DNA of 64,000 nucleotides from Alligator mississippiensis (taxonomy: Eukaryota; Chordata; Crocodylia; Alligatoridae), in NCBI RefSeq assembly GCF_030867095.1, contig NC_081831.1, positions 21,924,001-21,988,000 on the forward strand. Direction: 5' to 3'. Made by a program: the position numbers and the translations under genes. Below the pieces are notes generated by a model. The model made no database searches, was not told the origin of the DNA, and saw nothing but the letters and a program-made list of their open reading frames with translations. Shown here piece after piece: positions 1 through 30,464 of this stretch. The first letter of the stretch is position 1. Every line of letters begins with the position of its first letter.

Positions 1-287
1 GTTTTCTTCTGTACTCTGCAGCATGGAATTTTAGCACAAGGGTTATTCACTGTTTACAGACAAATTCTCCAACAACAAACACGAGAAAGGTGTTGCTCTG
101 TTTTATATTCATTCTGTGTTACATACCTGTATGACAGGTCTAAAAAACCTGTGAACATGTTTACTGAATTAATTATTGATGCTTTGGTTTAATGTTTGCT
201 TATTCATCTAGTTCATTAAACCATCAAAAGCATTGCTTTTCTTGCATGTTGGAAGTTTCCCTGAAGTTTCCCTCTTGTGTTTTGCAG

Positions 288-1213
288 CTGGATGAAATGC
301 AGATGGCACTGAAGTTGTTGCAAGCATTCATGAGAGACAGTACCCAGTACCTCCAGAATTTATCAGAACAACTTGGTAAGGGGCTGTTTCTTCTGTGGGA
401 CAGTACTTGCTGCTTGTTTATTGAATTCAGAACTGGCATTTTGCTCAGTCCAGCAAACACTGTCTTATGTGGCATAAAAGGTATTGGGGACTAAGGATGA
501 TAGAACAATTATTTAACAAAGGATTTATTGACTTTTATTACAGCTTGTAGTCCCCCTTTTTGTGGGGAAAGGAGGGAGAGGACAGGGTGTCTCTGTTCAA
601 GCATATGCTTCCTACTTATTTGTTGTTCTGGACAACCCTAAGACATCTAAACCATCAGTTAGCTAATGCTGGAAGTTAGATAAAGGATGTCCGTAGGTTT
701 AGTTAAAAGTTGTGCTGCTTGATACCAAGGTACTTCTATGTGACCCTGAAAAACATATGGCACCTCTCTGAACACTGCCTGTTGAAACTATCCACATAAA
801 CCTGCTGCCTGGTGTTCTTTGAGCCAAGAATTGGCAACATCAGCCCTAAATTGCTGGGGATTGTACTAGCTTTTTAGGAGGAAGAACTAAGAGTAACTGG
901 TTGGAGTCTAATGTTGGGGTTTGTGGAGGGTACCATCAAAACAAAATCTGGGCTGTAGAGATGAGGAAACTGAGGCTAAGTGAAGGGCTGGGACAGGTTT
1001 GGGGCCTTCACCTTGCACAACGGGTGGTTAGATGCTGGGAGTCCCTGTCGTGCACCAAGCCGGAGCCAGTCCCAGGCCCTGCTTCTCATGGTGACTTCTC
1101 TTCCAGCCTCAAGAGCCTTCTGCCACTTGGAGAACTCGCCTGCGCGGAAGCTGCTGGGGGGGTCCAGGAAGCAGCTCCATGGTGCTGGGAGTCAGCAGCC
1201 AGCCGAGGGCTGA
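288..1213 (+). CDS. C-terminal exons of an unidentified gene (5' part outside window)
   Basis: Two coding exons can be read. The first is 288-375, with acceptor TTTTGCAG and donor GTAAGG, ending in phase 1. The second is 1107-1213, with acceptor CTTCTCTTCCAG, ending in TGA at 1211-1213. The junction is in frame and gives a 64-residue tail. The first part is helical and heptad-like (LDEMQMALKLLQAFMRDSTQ and on), as in a coiled coil. The second part is basic and low in complexity (SPARKLLGGSRKQ). An AATAAA follows 125 bp after the stop. Splice sites, phase and poly(A) signal together support a real gene end about 300 bp upstream of the MVB12A start, on the same strand. I do not recognise the protein. 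The exon pairing is an inference and an alternative last exon is possible. Confidence 0.55.
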
Positions 1214-1337
1214 AGGCAGGCGCTGAGAGGGGTCGCTCCCGCCTTTGCATCCCCCTTCCGGCGTCCGGGACAGCAGCTGCCGGGGGTGGGTGGTTACAAT
1301 AGTCTGCGCCTGTATCGGGCTTGCCTGCGGTGCCGTG

Positions 1338-1343
1338 AATAAA
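1338..1343 (+). terminator. poly(A) signal of the upstream unidentified gene
   Basis: An AATAAA hexamer lies 125 bp after the TGA at 1211-1213. It sits at the edge of the MVB12A CpG island, leaving about 300 bp between the end of one transcript and the next start codon. Confidence 0.5.
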
Positions 1344-1359
1344 GCTGAAGCGACGGCCC

Positions 1360-2160
1360 TTGCCTCGTGGGCTGCAGTGCGGGGGGGGGGGCGCGCGGGC
1401 TGGATCAGCTGGCGAGCTGCGCATGCGTGCACAACCCAGGCTCGCGCCAGGTGTTTCCCGCTTCCGCATTCAAATGACGTAATGCTCGTCCTGCACGGAA
1501 ACGTCTTATTGGCTGCGATGGCCGTCCATCGCATCGGGGGAGCCAATCGCAGGGTGATGCTTCACCTAGCGGCCAATAGGGGCAAAAGGCCGTGTGAGGT
1601 ACGGGAACCCCGCCTCCCGGCGCGAGGAACGGCAACTGGGTGTGATGGCGGCGCCGGCGGAACCCGTCCCACTGTCGGGGGTGGCCTGGGCCTCCAGCCC
1701 CGCCGCGCTGCCCGCCGCCTGGACCCCGGTGAGCAGCCCCGCCCCGAGCCCCCGGCACCGCCCCCTGCCCGGCGGCGGCCACCCTAGTACCGGGGCCTCG
1801 CCTGACCGAGCCCCGCGTCTTGCCCTCAGATCACGAGCACGGTGGAAGGCGCCGCCGCCAACTTCGGGAAGGGATTCGGGCAGAAATCCAGCTACTTCCT
1901 CTGCCAGAGCAGCCAGGTGAGGGGGGAGGGGCGCGCCTGGGCGAGGAGCCGGGACCCCGGCGCGGCGCGGCGCGTGCTCAGCCCCTCTGCTCCCCGCAGG
2001 CCGGCCCGGGGGACGTGGTGGCGGACGTGCAGGTGCTCGGCGAGAGGACGGCGCTGCCCGCGGGTTACAGCTACGCGCAGGAGTTCCTGGAGCCCCGTGA
2101 GTCCCCCCGGCGGCTGCTCGGGGCCCGCGGCGCCGCGACTCCCGGGCTCGCCTGTAGCCC
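1360..2160 (+). promoter_or_regulatory. MVB12A: CpG-island promoter of MVB12A with three CCAAT boxes
   Basis: This is a GC- and CpG-dense block covering the presumed transcription start and the first three coding exons. Upstream of the ATG are an NRF1-like palindrome (GCGCATGCGTGC, near 1419), a CRE-like TGACGTAA (near 1474), an inverted CCAAT box (ATTGG at 1508) and two direct CCAAT boxes (1543 and 1573), spaced 30-35 bp apart. No TATA box is visible. This is the usual layout of a broadly expressed NF-Y-type promoter. Transcription start sites cannot be placed from sequence alone. Confidence 0.6.
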
Positions 2161-5066
2161 GCAGGGGCGGGGAAAGCCCCACCAATGATTCCCAGGGCCC
2201 GTACTTAGGACCAGTTCTCCCCCCTAATGGGAGTGGGATTTTGCCACCACCCGATGCTTTAAGAGCTCAGTCCTGCTCTTGCTGGGAAGCTGCTGAGAGG
2301 GCTGGTATCGCTTCCCACCATCAGGAGCCCTGCGGGGTCTATGCGGCTTGTGGGGAGGGCCGCCGGCAGAGCTGACCCCTGCATGCTAGTGCTTTGCAAG
2401 TTCATACGAGCAGTGACACGGCCCCCTCGCTCCCCCTCAGGAACGGCAATCTCCAAGAAGAAGCGTGTGTGCGTGAGGCTCGTGCCCGTAGGCACAGCAG
2501 AGCTTGTGGTATTCGACATCAAGCTGAGTGGCAAAAACAAAGCAATCCCACACTACGTGAAAATTGGGTAACACGCTGCCCCCTCCCCTTCTGGTCCCCC
2601 TCAGCACTTGCTTTCTGTGGCTTCAATGTGCTCTTGTCTTTTTTAGAGAAATTGGCAGCTTTGCTATTTGGTGTAAAAAGGGGCATGCTCCTAAACCCAA
2701 GCCCCTCCCCAAGCCAAGAAACATCAGTCTCACCCTGAAGCAGCTTTCACTAGAAACAGCTGAATCCAACCAAGCCAAGTGAGTGTTTGGGGCCACCTTT
2801 GTTTTTATGACATGCTTCTGCACTGTGATTGTGTCCTGGTTGGTTATTGCGGCCTCAGCTTGGTTTGTTGTTACACTTTGCTTGTGCTCCCCAAGGACAG
2901 CTGTAACATTAAGCCATTTTAAAGGAGTGAGGGGATGGGACACACCATTAGCTGAACTGATAAATTCTTTCAGGAGTTTGCTCATTTACTCAAACTGAAC
3001 AACCAGCTTTAAAGTTTTCTCTTAGAGCAAGGCAGATACAGCAGGTGCACAGTAAAGTACTGTGCATTTAAAATGCTTTGTTTATATGGTGAGGCTTTAG
3101 GGAAGTACCTTACACCTTCTATGCACAAAGAGGAGACTTGCTGTCCACAGGAGTACTGGAAGCCCAGGTTAGCATTGCTTTAAGGCTCTAAGCCGGGGCG
3201 GGCAATTATTTTGGGCAGAGGGCCGTTTACTAAGTTTTGGCAAGCCATCAAGGGCTGCATGACAGGCAGCCAGGGGCAGATAATATTAATTTCCCTAATT
3301 TTTGGGGGGGCCCACAGGCTGGACAGAATGGCCTGGTGGGCCACATTTTGCCCACCCCTGCTCTAAGCAGAGGAAGGCATTTGTGCCATAGAACTGGCAG
3401 ATAAAAACAGCTGAAGTCCACAGGATTTCACAGACTTAGTTAAGCTTCTGCTCTGCAGGATGGAGTTCCCATCAGAGAAGTCTGCCACTCACTTTGGCTC
3501 AAAACACACATCTCTTAAGCGACATGACTCCATTTACGAGGCCTCTAATCTCTATGGCATTTCGGGTAAGTGCAGCTCACTCTTGAAACCAGAGGAGTTG
3601 CTTAATAGACCACCCCTGTCTTAGTCATCTGTGAGCAGGAGGCCTCCTGTCAGCTTTTCAGTGCAGTTGCGTAGCTCAGTCAGAAGCAACTGTGAGATGG
3701 TCTCCATCTCTTGCGTGCTACAGCCTTTCACACCGCTGGGATGTCTCCTTGGGGCGTGCTGCCTTCTGGTATTTGGGTGGTAGAGTTGCTACAGGAATCC
3801 AGCCAGACTTGTTCTTGCTGCATCAAGCCCTCTGCTAGTTCAGAAGTTAAGCACTGACAGCTTACCTGTACTTCTGCCAGAAGACTGATGTCTCAGTTAG
3901 GCTGAGCCACTTTCCTCCCCTCCCCATGTTTCCCCCACAGAAGCCATGTGGATGCACTGTACTGAGTTGCTGCATATCCCTTCCCAGAACTCAATCACTG
4001 CTTGCTAGGAAGACTAGCATGGAATCAATGGCAGGTACTGGGGCTTAGACGGTAGCAGCCTGAGTCTAATGAGCATCTCTCTCTCCTCAGCAATGGATGG
4101 AGTGCCATTTACATTACACCCCAAATTCGAAAGCAGCCTCGCTCGTGGCACTCATGTGAGTATTGCTATAGGTTAGCACAACAGCAGTATCCCTGGAGCA
4201 GCATCTAGTATTGTCCAACTCCATACATGCCTTTCAGAGCACTCAGGAATAATGGGCTAGGAGGGACCACCAGGATCCCCAAGCCTAGTCACTGGTGTCC
4301 TGTGGTCTAACAGACAGGGCAGAACCTTTGAGGCTTTTGCCCTAGACTAAGGCTCTGCAACAGCAGGTGAATTGTGCTCAGATGCTGGTAGATGAACCTT
4401 GCCCTATGTAACAGGAAGGGAAAAAGGGATGTGGGTAGGACAGTCAGTCAATACTCCGATTGTCAGACCAGTTTAACTTGGAGCAAGACACACTGGCAAT
4501 GCATGCAGAAGTTCTCAGTCCTTTGGGACATAGACCAAGTTGACTGGTTCTCCTTTGAGCTGTGGCTAATCTCTTGGGCTTGAGGGAAGCATCAAAGTCC
4601 CCAAAAACCCAGTTGTGCATCAGAGGCAGAAGAGAAGCAGGCAGTTCCTTCTGTCACCTGTAGGGATCAGGGAACACAAAGCAGGTGAACTGAATCTAAA
4701 ACAAATGACTTCCCTTAAGGATGAAGCAGCAGGGGTGGGGGTCTTGTGAAGAACACACAAATGCTTTACTTCTCATGGTTACCTCTCTTCCAGGCCTTTT
4801 CCTTCTTAAATAATCTGAATATCAAGTCACTTGCTGACATTGAGAAAGAGGTAAGGACTTCAGGACTGAGCCCTCCAGCCTCACTGGTAACACACTGGGG
4901 GAGGAGATTGGTCTGACAGGGGGAGCAGCTGGATCTTTATGCATGGCAGCACAGTGCTGGCCCTGGTATTCACAAAGCTTGGCTTGTTCTCTTTTTGTTC
5001 CAGTACGATTACACTTTTGTAGTTGAAAGGACTGCAGCTGCCAGACTCCCACCCAGCATCTGCTAA
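1645..5066 (+). CDS. MVB12A: MVB12A, multivesicular body subunit 12A (ESCRT-I)
   Basis: Complete gene: exons 1645-1728, 1830-1916, 2000-2096, 2441-2567, 2647-2778, 3459-3565, 4091-4155, 4794-4850, 5004-5066. All introns are GT-AG, the phases agree throughout, and the product is 272 aa, close to the human length. MVB12A is an accessory subunit of ESCRT-I, which sorts ubiquitinated cargo into multivesicular bodies on endosomes. The N-terminal half matches the MABP domain (residues about 8-150, with SKKKRVCV, KLSGKNKAIP and SFAIWCKK as in human). A proline/lysine linker (PKPKPLPKPR) follows, then a serine-rich part with RHDSIYEASNLYGIS. The C-terminal UMA domain runs from MDGVPFTLHP (213) to YTFVVERTAAARLPPS (near 270). 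The ATG at 1645 is the first in the CpG island and is followed by MAAPAEPVPLSG. It lies tail-to-tail with ATP13A1. Confidence 0.96.
3193..3359. mobile_element. hAT-type non-autonomous DNA element (MITE) in MVB12A intron 5
   Basis: A 167-bp element begins CCGGGGCGGGCAA and ends TTGCCCACCCCT, imperfect terminal inverted repeats. It is flanked by a perfect 8-bp target duplication GCTCTAAG (3185-3192 and 3360-3367). An 8-bp duplication with GGGGYGGGCAA ends is typical of hAT elements. It has no coding capacity. The intact duplication suggests it is not extremely old. Confidence 0.8.
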
Positions 5067-5601
5067 CAGCAGAGATGGCTCCAAATGTGGGCAAGATCTG
5101 ACCCACTGAGGCCGATGTCCACGACCGCCGCGTTGTACTTGACTCTCCCAGATGAACAGTCCTGTGCCAGACCAAACCCTCTCTTCTGCCTTCTAGCCTT
5201 GTACTCATTAGAGCACATGGGTCTGGATCTCTTTGGTGCTCCTGTTTAGCAACTTCTGTAAGATTTTGTTCCCAGGGTAGTTGTAGCTGTAGCCTGAAGA
5301 ACACTAGCCTGTGACCTGCCCAGGAGGAGGAGCATGCTGACTTAGGCTAGACATCCTGTGCAAGGTCTCAGGATGGGTTTGCCATGTTATTCCTTTGTAC
5401 AGCAAGGGATCATGCGTGTCATATTGCCAGTGAGAGGTGTTGGCCCATCAGCATTAATTGTTCTGATGGAGGTAGATGTACCTACATCGACTCTCCTCTC
5501 CCTACACCAGAGCAGAGGCACGCATGGTGCATAATTCCCTTTCTTTATATGGTAGAAACACTAAGCAGCCCAAAGGATTGGAGGCTGATACTTTCCTACA
5601 G

Positions 5602-6004
5602 ATTAAACTAGATTTTTTTTTGCCAAAGCTTTTACAGGCCTGTTTATATGCAAGTAAACAAGCCAAGTAACCTGCTTTTCTCTGCTTCTTTTGTAACCAG
5701 TGCACTCGCTGACCAGGTTGCCTTGAACACCTTTCATGTCCTTAGTCCCCAAAAGAAGAAATTCCAAACAGGTTTTAAAATACATTGATTCTGATTTAAT
5801 TACCAAATCCTGTAAACGCTTCCTCAAGCGTGGGGCAGTACAAAACTCCCAACAGGCGGTGGCATGTCCTGGAAACATCTAAAAGTCAGCAGCATGCCCC
5901 TTGCAGTTGAGTGTTACACTGGGGTAGTTTCCCAATGAATACATAAGAGAGCTTTTCCGTGCCTGCTTCCAGGCGAAGTTAAGAGTCAATGTCCAAAGAA
6001 TAAA
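5602..6004 (+). terminator. MVB12A: Candidate poly(A) signals of MVB12A
   Basis: After the MVB12A stop (5066) the first variant signal is ATTAAA at 5602-5607. A canonical AATAAA lies at 5999-6004, followed by a GT-rich stretch (TCCTGTGTTGTCC). Use of the second would bring the transcript to within about 80 bp of the ATP13A1 stop on the other strand. Which is used cannot be told from sequence. Confidence 0.4.
5794..5799 (-). terminator. ATP13A1: Candidate poly(A) signal of ATP13A1
   Basis: On the minus strand an ATTAAA variant lies about 290 bp past the ATP13A1 stop (6089). If used, the ATP13A1 3' UTR overlaps that of MVB12A when the latter uses the distal AATAAA at 5999. Confidence 0.35.
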
Positions 6005-6088
6005 GATTCTCCTTGCACCCTGGAAACTGGTCCTCCTGTGTTGTCCCTCACACCTGGCACTGTAGGGGGGCTGGGACTGTGACCTGTT

Positions 6089-26817
<20,729 letters not shown>

Positions 26818-27101
26818 CTTCCGGGAGCCCGCCTACAAACCGCCTGCGTCTACTTCCGCTTCCGGGAGTGCGGGGCCTGCCGCCGCCATCTTGCGACAGA
26901 ACGCCAGGCTGCAGCGTACTTCCGCTTCCGGCCCCGGAGCGATTCCTCTTCCCCAACTGCGCGTGCGCAGGAAGCTGCCGCCTTGATACGAAGGGTGACT
27001 CCAGCGTGGCCTGCCTCCGTTGCTATGGCGATGCAGTGGGGCGCATGCGCCCTGCGTCGCTTCCGCCTGTCTGGCTCGCGGCTGCAGCAGGGACAGGTGA
27101 C
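26818..27101. promoter_or_regulatory. Bidirectional CpG-island promoter, ATP13A1 / CHCHD5
   Basis: 284 bp separate the two divergent start codons. Visible sites: ETS-type TTCCGG/ACTTCCG at 26818-26825, 26852-26867 and 26928-26941; YY1-type GCCGCCATCTT at 26810-26820 (overlapping the ATP13A1 ATG) and 26882-26892; NRF1-type TGCGCGTGCGCA at 26958-26969 and GCGCATGCGC at 27041-27050; an RFX X-box-like GTTGCTATGGCGATG near 27019. There is no TATA box. This is a typical housekeeping bidirectional promoter. Binding is inferred from motifs only. Confidence 0.75.
26833..26888 (-). CDS. Short upstream ORF in the ATP13A1 leader
   Basis: On the minus strand an ATG at 26888 opens an 18-codon frame (MAAAGPALPEAEVDAGGL) ending in TAG at 26835-26833, 15 bp before the ATP13A1 ATG (26817). 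Both ATGs lie in the same CAAGATGGCGGC / GAAGATGGCGGC context because the promoter module is duplicated. It is translated only if transcription starts above 26888, which is unknown. Confidence 0.35.
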
Positions 27102-28150
27102 ATGTGAGCGCAGGGCGGGGGCGCAATGGTGTGGGGGGGCAGACCCACGCGCGCCCCGGCCCACGCTCCTCGTTTCCCCGCAGGGCGGCGGCGCTGGAGG
27201 TGGCGGCTCGGTACTGCGGCCGCGAGATGGACCTGTACGGCCAGTGCGTGGCCGCGCGCCCCGCCTCGTGGCAGCAGGACTGCAGTGACCTCCGGCGCGA
27301 CATGGCGCGGTGCGCCGCGGCCCAGTGAGCCCCGGGGGGCGCGTGGGTGCGCACGGGTGCGGGAGCGTGTGTGCGGGGCGCGGACGCGCACACGTGTGGC
27401 CACGGGAGTGTGCGCGTGCACGTGTGGGCGCATGGGTGTGAGCGCGCGTGCATGGGCGCAGGTGCACGTTGGGGCACGGGAGCGGTGTGGGTGTGTGGCC
27501 TGCGTGCAACATACGTGTGTGCGCAGACGTGGAGGTGAGGCATGGGCGCAGGGGTAGGCAGACAGTCCAGCTCCTCACAGCAATGCTTTAGGGCACAGGG
27601 AACTTGCTGAGAGGTGTTAATGCACCTCCCCCCCTCCTCTTCCCAGTGTGTCAGCTCTCCAGCCTGTAACGAATGCAGGGAGTCCACAGTGACATCCCTG
27701 CTGCCCTGCGCTGCCCTGCCCTGCCCCAGTGATCAGTGGTCCCTGCACCAGAGCAGATGTCAGGGTGGGGGACAGAAGTGCTGTTTTACAGACAAGGGGG
27801 GAGATGGGGGGCACAGAGGCAGCACATGATTTGCCCCCAGGCTGCACAAGCCAGCCTGTGGCAGAGCTGAGCATCGAGCCCAGACTGGTGGCCGGCACTG
27901 CCAGGCTGGGCTGGCTCCGGCACTCGCTCTGGTCGGCCGCGGGGGTTCTGCAGCCAGGCCCCCAGGCAGAGCTCAGCGCAGGGGCATGGTCTGTTGCAGC
28001 CCGATCGTGAGGAAGATCCGCCACGAGTGTGCAGCGTCCTTCACAGCCTTCGAGCAGTGCCTGGCGGAGAACCAGGCAGCTGTGGTGAACTGCACTGAAC
28101 ACGTCAACCGGTTCCTACTGTGTGCCGAGCAGGTGAAGCTGGCAACTTAA
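27102..28150 (+). CDS. CHCHD5: CHCHD5, coiled-coil-helix-coiled-coil-helix protein 5
   Basis: Exons 27102-27103, 27184-27324 and 28000-28150 encode 97 aa. The start codon is split: exon 1 ends in AT (donor GTGAGC) and exon 2 supplies the G, giving MAAALEVAARYCGREMDLYG. This matches the human N-terminus (MQAALEVTARYCGRE), so the split ATG is preferred. Four CX9C motifs are intact (C-GREMDLYGQ-C, C-SDLRRDMAR-C, C-AASFTAFEQ-C, C-TEHVNRFLL-C), forming two CHCH folds. Such proteins are oxidised by the MIA40/CHCHD4 relay in the mitochondrial intermembrane space; the precise role of CHCHD5 is poorly known. The C-terminus stops at VKLAT*, shorter than in human. Two bases after the stop is a good donor (GTGAGT, 28153), so a 3' UTR exon probably follows. 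It is divergent from ATP13A1. Confidence 0.93.
27330..27540 (+). repeat. GT/GC alternating purine-pyrimidine stretch in CHCHD5 intron 2
   Basis: About 200 bp rich in GTGTGCGCG, CGTGTG and GCGCACGTG, starting five bases after the exon-2 donor. Alternation of purine and pyrimidine is extensive but interrupted. Such sequence can adopt Z-DNA. It is a degenerate simple repeat, not a gene. Confidence 0.7.
27770..27905 (-). repeat. MIR-like SINE remnant (CHCHD5 intron 2)
   Basis: TTTTACAGACAAGG, then GGCACAGAGGCAGCACATGA and CCCAGGCTGCACAAGCCAGCC, then GTGGCAGAGCTGAGCATCGA follow the order of a reverse MIR consensus. Edges are approximate. Confidence 0.5.
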
Positions 28151-28616
28151 GAGTGAGTGACAGGTGTCTGCCTGGTCAGCCCAACAAGGGGCAGGATAAG
28201 GGTTGTGTGTGGGGGCAGTGGCTTGGGTGGTTGGGGACACTTCTCCACCAGAACCAGAGGGAGGCCTGGTTATTTCACGGGGACCTACATGCTTCCCCCA
28301 CATGTAACGTGACTAAGCTGCAGCAGGGATTATTAACTCTGGAAATTCCTCCAGTGCGGCAGATGTCATTGTCTTTGTACCATATGGCAATCTTGCACCT
28401 GTAGCTTTGCATCCAACAGAGCGCCAGTTCTTTCTGAACTTCCTGGACCTTAAGTGTTGGAGGTTGCAAGTGTGAGAGGAAGAGGGGAAAAACTGATTAC
28501 GCTCTGTTCATTACCCTTTCATCATCCACTATGTGACACAGGAGACAGGGTGAAATAGACTACGGTCTGACCTAGTAAATGGCAGTTTTCACATTCTCAT
28601 ATTTTGTTTTGTGTAG

Positions 28617-29040
28617 GTAGTGCCCGGGACCTTCGCCTCCAAAATGGGTGGACGATAATCTTTCATGGAGCATCATTCCAGTGGTTCTTCCCTGAAAATG
28701 GAGTGTGTAAGTTCCTGCACCATTACTTCTGCCAGCTTCTCACCTTCAAAGAAATCTGGATTCACATTGGGATGCTAGAACATTGCAGGTTTACCTGTTT
28801 TCCTGGCCTGCCCTTAAATGCTGCTGCTTGTCAGTGCTGGTGGCAGAGTTCTGAACAATGCAATTCACCAATAATCTATGCGAAGACTATATTAAAGTGA
28901 CATGAAAGGGCCAACTCTCTTCTGCACTGATATGGAGACTGAATGCTGAACTAGGTCCTTGTCCTGTCTTCCTTCTGCGTGCAATTCTGGAATACTGAGG
29001 GCTGGTGTTCCTTTACCCCAATAAAAATTCATCTTGAAGA
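28617..29040 (+). other. CHCHD5: Probable 3' UTR exon of CHCHD5 with poly(A) signal
   Basis: A strong acceptor (ATTTTGTTTTGTGTAG, ending at 28616) matches the donor at 28153. AATAAA at 29020-29025 and a variant ATTAAA at 28891-28896 could end the transcript. The exon has no long frame continuing CHCHD5. An intron this close to the stop codon would not be expected to trigger nonsense-mediated decay. Confidence 0.5.
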
Positions 29041-30464
29041 CCAAAGTGCCAACCCTGGCTTTCTCCCATCATCCCTGGGAGCTGCTTGGTGGGGTTGTCT
29101 GTACTGAAATCCGGCAAACACTGAAGTGAGAATCCTGATCTGTTCAGGTCCCAGGTCTGTCTCGCTTTAAAATAGCCTGGTGACTGAGCAGCCTGGCTGA
29201 AGGGCTGAGGTAGCTTGGCTTGTGCTCTGTTCTAGAGCCAGCAGAGGGAGCACTGTTGCCAGAAGACCTGAGACTGCAGTAACAAGTGCTCCAAAGTGCT
29301 TTACAGCCCCTGGCTAGAAAGGAGATGATGGAGCAACCATTGAATTCAGGGAGAGCACCAGCATTCCCAAAGGTGGTGGAAGGGGCATGGTAGGGATGGA
29401 AAGAGGTTGTTTCTGGTTTAGATGGGAATTAAAAGTGATCCCAGAAGTAGTTGACTGTTCTCAAGGAGTGAATTAAGCAGGTCCCTCAGATTGCAAAGGA
29501 AACCACCTGGAGATGTGGAAAAAGATGTACAAGGGGCTATACAGGGTACTGGGCCTTAGGACTTCCAGGTTATTTCTAGGTCTTTGGCCACTGCTGCATG
29601 TTTTGGGCAAGTCTCTGTAGCATGTCAGGTTGGGGTGATGGTTTCTACCTCCCAAGCCCAAGTGGGGCTTTGTAGCTGCACACACTAAGAACTTATGAGC
29701 TTACCTTCTGCAGGCTGCTGGTGTTACCAGAGGCCTGGAAACCGCAGCAGGCTCAGGCCCACATGCAGCAGTTCTCTGGGCAGGGCTAAATCTTCAGGTC
29801 TCCTATGGAAAGGAGGATACTGTGTCCCATAGAGCCGGAGTCTAGCATTTGCCTTAAACCCCAGCATAACTTCGCAGCGTTCTTTAACGTGGGGCCTACG
29901 TGCCTTCTGTGGGCAAGGCAGGCTGGCTCTGACCTGGTTCCTAGCTCCTTTGTGCTCCCTGCCCAGGACACATTATTCCTTTTCCACCTTTCAGCAGAGG
30001 CAGGTGTCCAAGCATTTGCCTTTGAGTGCATGATATTTGGTGACTGCCCTCCAGCTGACCAACTTGGCAAAGGTTCCCTCCTTTGGGGAGCTGGTGGCAG
30101 ATTGAAGTTCATCTGTTCCAGCTCCTAGCAGAGCCCAACTTGCACAGCTGGCAGGCAGTGCTGTTGTACAGCTTGCTGGGGCTCTACTGGCTTCTGACTT
30201 AGCCCCACAGGTGGCTGCATTTCAGCAGTGATGTATTTATGGGGGTAGCAAGTAATCCACGTGCTGGGGGTCAGTCATTTATAACAATGTGCGTTTTAGG
30301 GAGGTAGAGAACTGTCCAGCTTGCATGCTTTAGGCACTCTGGGAGCAGCTTCCAGGGAAAGGGCTAGCTCCAGAGAATCAGGGAAGCTGGGAGGGGATGC
30401 GATGGCAGCTCTGCCTTGCTGTGAACTCAGCAAGAGGATGCAACTGCTAGCAGGAAAGGGGAGA

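Noticed and set aside
1245-1787. 180-codon plus-strand frame over the MVB12A promoter and exon 1
   Set aside because: Product of GC-rich sequence in a different frame from the MVB12A start. The composition is typical of CpG islands.
26833-27687. 284-codon minus-strand frame (and a 242-codon neighbour) over CHCHD5
   Set aside because: His/Thr/Ala-rich translation of the GT/GC alternating repeat and CpG island. It is antisense to the real CHCHD5 exons. Only its last 18 codons are of interest, as a possible uORF.
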